Source: an uncultured Christensenellaceae bacterium (GTDB lineage Bacteria; Bacillota; Clostridia; Christensenellales; UBA1242). From it: DNA of 7,646 nt. The DNA lies in NCBI GenBank assembly GCA_949902685.1, contig CATLDS010000019.1, positions 1-7,646 of the forward strand, written 5' to 3'. The notes under the pieces are model-generated. The model did no database searches, was not told the DNA's origin, and worked only from the letters and a program-made list of their open reading frames with translations. The translations under genes were made by a program, and so were the position numbers. Positions within the stretch are counted from its first letter, which is position 1, and each line of letters opens with the position of its first letter. Positions 5,961 through 7,646 of the stretch are shown here, piece by piece.

Positions 5961-6830
5961 TTATTTATATAATTTTAGACCATTCTCTACTAGGGTAATA
6001 TTCAATTCATCGACAGAGTATAGTCTGCCATCTATTGATACATGGAAATCCTCGTCATTATTAGTAGTAATTTTAGTATTGTTAATCCATACCTGTTTTG
6101 TTTGTTCATTATAGATATGATCACCACTTAGATACGATTTAAGCGTTTTCTTTTTGTCTATAGCATTCTCTACGGTAATATAATTTAAATTGAATAGTCC
6201 GTCTTTGATATTAGATAGAGGACTGATTGGTTGTCCTTTCAAATACGCACCATTACATATACTGAGTTCAAAAATGTTATAAGTTTCACTTTTATTGTTT
6301 TTAGTTGAAATGATTAGTTCTATTCCTTCAAATTTAGTTCCGTACTTGTATAAAGCGTGTTTTTTAGTTAAGTTAGTTCTCCACTTATATCGTTCATATT
6401 CTTCTAGGGCGGAAGTGCTTGCACCTATGCTAATATTATTTATAGCAATTATGTCATTAACAACAAGGTAGTCCACTGATTCTAGATTACCGGCTAGAAT
6501 TTTCTGTATTGCAGATATAGGATTAGTCTCTAATTCTAAGAATTTAGCGAAATCATCATTTTTGCCGACAGGTATTATTCCTAGTTTAATCTTAGATAAT
6601 TCTTTGACTTCGTTAACAAAATGACTAATGGAAATGTCATCACCAATGAGAATAAATTCTGTCTCAAGATTATTTTTCAATTCTTCTACAATAGTCACCA
6701 TTTCATCAAATGTACGCGAAAAATATATCAAGTACTCAACTTTCTCATCTTTTAAGTATTTAACTATCTTTTTAGATACCTTTTCAACGGCACGAACTTT
6801 ATCTTTAGGTGCAACTATTATATTTAGCAT
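5961..6830 (-). CDS. Diacylglycerol/lipid-kinase-fold protein with degenerate catalytic motifs
   Basis: 289 residues with the layout of the DAGK/YegS/sphingosine-kinase family, whose members phosphorylate lipids such as diacylglycerol at the inner membrane face using ATP. Family landmarks seen are LGIIPVGKNDDFAKFL (83-98, usual form LGIIPxGTxNDFA), VDYLVVND (119-126), NNISIGAS (131-138), LSICNGAYLKGQPISP (189-204), DGLFNL (210-215) and VSIDGR (264-269). Several key positions differ: GGDGT is GDDIS (63-67), GTxNDF is GKNDDF (89-94), and the terminal DGE is DGR (267-269). The Asp of the first motif (D65) and D210 remain. It may be an active divergent kinase or a pseudoenzyme; I cannot name the substrate. 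No Shine-Dalgarno precedes the ATG, but a TATAAT lies six nt upstream, suggesting a leaderless mRNA. The frame is intact and convergent with tilS. Confidence 0.82.
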   Translation of the reverse strand: MLNIIVAPKDKVRAVEKVSKKIVKYLKDEKVEYLIYFSRTFDEMVTIVEELKNNLETEFILIGDDISISHFVNEVKELSKIKLGIIPVGKNDDFAKFLELETNPISAIQKILAGNLESVDYLVVNDIIAINNISIGASTSALEEYERYKWRTNLTKKHALYKYGTKFEGIELIISTKNNKSETYNIFELSICNGAYLKGQPISPLSNIKDGLFNLNYITVENAIDKKKTLKSYLSGDHIYNEQTKQVWINNTKITTNNDEDFHVSIDGRLYSVDELNITLVENGLKLYK

Positions 6831-6836
6831 ATTACT

Positions 6837-6864
6837 ATTATAACCAAATAATAGATTTTTGCAA
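6837..6864 (-). promoter_or_regulatory. Promoter of the lipid-kinase-like gene, predicted leaderless
   Basis: On the minus strand TTGCAA (6864-6859), a 16-nt spacer, and perfect TATAAT (6842-6837), then AGTAAT and the ATG (6830-6828). With normal -10 to +1 spacing the first transcribed base is the A of the start codon. The -35 overlaps the second copy of the AATAGATTTT direct repeat. Confidence 0.55.
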
Positions 6865-6873
6865 ATAGATTTT
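6850..6873. repeat. 10-bp direct repeat in the divergent promoter region
   Basis: AATAGATTTT occurs at 6850-6859 and 6864-6873, a 14-bp period, straddling the -35 region of the minus-strand promoter. A similar AAATAGATTTT lies at 1984-1994, upstream of spoIIE. It could be a regulator site or chance in AT-rich DNA. Confidence 0.4.
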
Positions 6874-6923
6874 CGTTTTTTGTTTGTTAAACTTGTTTAT
6901 TTGTTCGAATTGGTAAATTTTAA

Positions 6924-6964
6924 TTGACTTGTCTGTGATAGAATTTTAAAATCAGTTTAGGTGG
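6924..6964 (+). promoter_or_regulatory. Promoter and Shine-Dalgarno of the exported-protein gene
   Basis: TTGACT (6924-6929), 17 nt, TAAAAT (6947-6952) is one reading, with a start near 6959. The other is an extended -10, TGATAGAAT (6936-6944), with a start near 6951. AGGTGG (6959-6964) is the ribosome binding site, four nt before the TTG codon at 6969. The leader is short, about 10-18 nt, in either case. Confidence 0.55.
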
Positions 6965-6968
6965 CGGT

Positions 6969-7646
6969 TTGAAAAAATATAACACTGTGGATATTAAGAA
7001 GGTGCTGGTAGGAATTGTTTTAATACTCCTCACCTTTTTCATATCTATGGGTACTGCGTATGCATATTTTACAGCCACAGCACGAAAGGACGGGACTCAA
7101 TTCACTCTGGCTCAAATTAAGGTGGGATTTAGTGACGACACTTCTACCACCATTATTTCATCTAGTACTAGTAGTACATTACGAAATGTGTTGCCCGGTG
7201 ATTATGTTGCATATACTGGTTCGGTATTAAATATTGGTAATAAGAATGAGTTCGCAATCATAGAATTTCAAGTGACATTAGATGGAGAAAGTTCGCCCAC
7301 TACACGCACGTTTTATAGTGCGGATGGATTAAATCTAATAGTCAAACAAGGAGACAATTACATAACTCCAGCTACGTTAATAGAAACAAAAAAGTCTCAA
7401 GCATTCAGTGTGAAATTTAGATTAAATCCGAATATATACGATAATGAATTTAAAAACAGAATAGTTCAATTGAAAGTAACAGCTTACGCAATCCAGTACG
7501 ATAATGTTTTAGATGCTGTGCTTGCTACCAATCTATTAATGAAGGATAAAGAAAGCATTGGTGGAGGCGAGATTGAGATAGTTAATTATAGAGTAGTACA
7601 AGATATCGATTACACGGAGAGTATCGCTAGAATTAATAATGCTGAT
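6969..7646 (+). CDS. SipW-type (TasA/camelysin-like) exported protein, 3' end outside the window
   Basis: 226 residues are visible and the frame is still open at the edge. The TTG start at 6969 is supported by AGGTGG four nt upstream and by the immediately following signal region; no in-frame ATG occurs before residue 27. Residues 1-11 are basic (KKYNTVDIKK), 12-30 hydrophobic, then GTAYAYFTATA (28-38). This is the A-x-A-YF pattern of proteins cut by the SipW-type signal peptidase, such as TasA and camelysin, which form extracellular fibres or act as surface proteins in Bacilli. LPGDYVAYTGSVLNIGNKNEF (75-95) and VTAYAIQYDNV (170-180) fit the beta-rich TasA/CalY-like domain. A Ser/Thr-rich stretch covers 58-70. 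Family placement rests on pattern only, and the exact function is unknown. A partner SipW peptidase might lie beyond the right edge. Confidence 0.75.
   Translation, partial: MKKYNTVDIKKVLVGIVLILLTFFISMGTAYAYFTATARKDGTQFTLAQIKVGFSDDTSTTIISSSTSSTLRNVLPGDYVAYTGSVLNIGNKNEFAIIEFQVTLDGESSPTTRTFYSADGLNLIVKQGDNYITPATLIETKKSQAFSVKFRLNPNIYDNEFKNRIVQLKVTAYAIQYDNVLDAVLATNLLMKDKESIGGGEIEIVNYRVVQDIDYTESIARINNAD

Noticed and set aside
6628..6843. Open frame of 71 codons on the plus strand opposite the lipid-kinase-like gene
   Set aside because: It is antisense to the conserved N-terminal half of that gene, with no recognisable motif.
1..7646. CRISPR array, tRNA or rRNA gene, insertion sequence or phage element
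   Set aside because: I saw no regularly spaced repeats, cloverleaf or CCA-type tRNA sequence, transposase motif or terminal inverted repeat on either strand.

Overview
The window is AT-rich. It reads as a chromosomal segment of a low-GC, endospore-forming member of the Firmicutes, most likely a poorly characterised clostridial or related lineage. The main reasons are a full-length SpoIIE, a SpoIIE-TilS gene order also known from Bacillus and Clostridia, a tRNA-Phe T-box leader, Shine-Dalgarno sites of the AGGAGG type and a SipW-type exported protein. No species can be named from the sequence alone. The PheS and PheT sequences are noticeably unlike those of Bacillus subtilis, which argues against a close Bacillus relative.

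Layout. Positions 1-1645 hold the minus-strand pheS-pheT operon, with pheT cut off by the left window edge. Its leader (about 1661-1933) is a complete T-box riboswitch with a UUC (Phe) specifier and a strong vegetative promoter (TTGACA-17-TAGAAT). Positions 1969-2160 are very AT-rich non-coding DNA between the divergent pheST and spoIIE units; they carry a near-perfect 21-bp direct repeat and a 10-bp inverted repeat. spoIIE (2161-4449) encodes a membrane-anchored PP2C phosphatase and is followed by tilS (4583-5926), which has its own apparent promoter. A bidirectional terminator (5925-5958) separates tilS from a convergent minus-strand gene (5961-6830) for a diacylglycerol-kinase-fold protein with eroded signature motifs. 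A divergent promoter region (6831-6968) then leads to a plus-strand gene with a TTG start (6969 to the right edge). It encodes an exported protein with a SipW/TasA (camelysin)-type signal region.

How the parts work together. pheST charges tRNA-Phe and is induced by uncharged tRNA-Phe through the T-box. SpoIIE dephosphorylates SpoIIAA to activate sigma-F in the forespore and also acts at the polar septum. TilS makes lysidine at the wobble position of the AUA-reading tRNA-Ile. The lipid-kinase-like protein and the exported fibre-type protein are separate units whose roles can only be guessed from family membership.

I did not find a convincing new multi-gene system. The points most worth a second look are: the repeats around spoIIE and its lack of a visible ribosome binding site; the predicted leaderless promoter of the lipid-kinase-like gene; that protein's missing catalytic-motif residues; and the TTG-started SipW-type exported protein, which is easy to miss.
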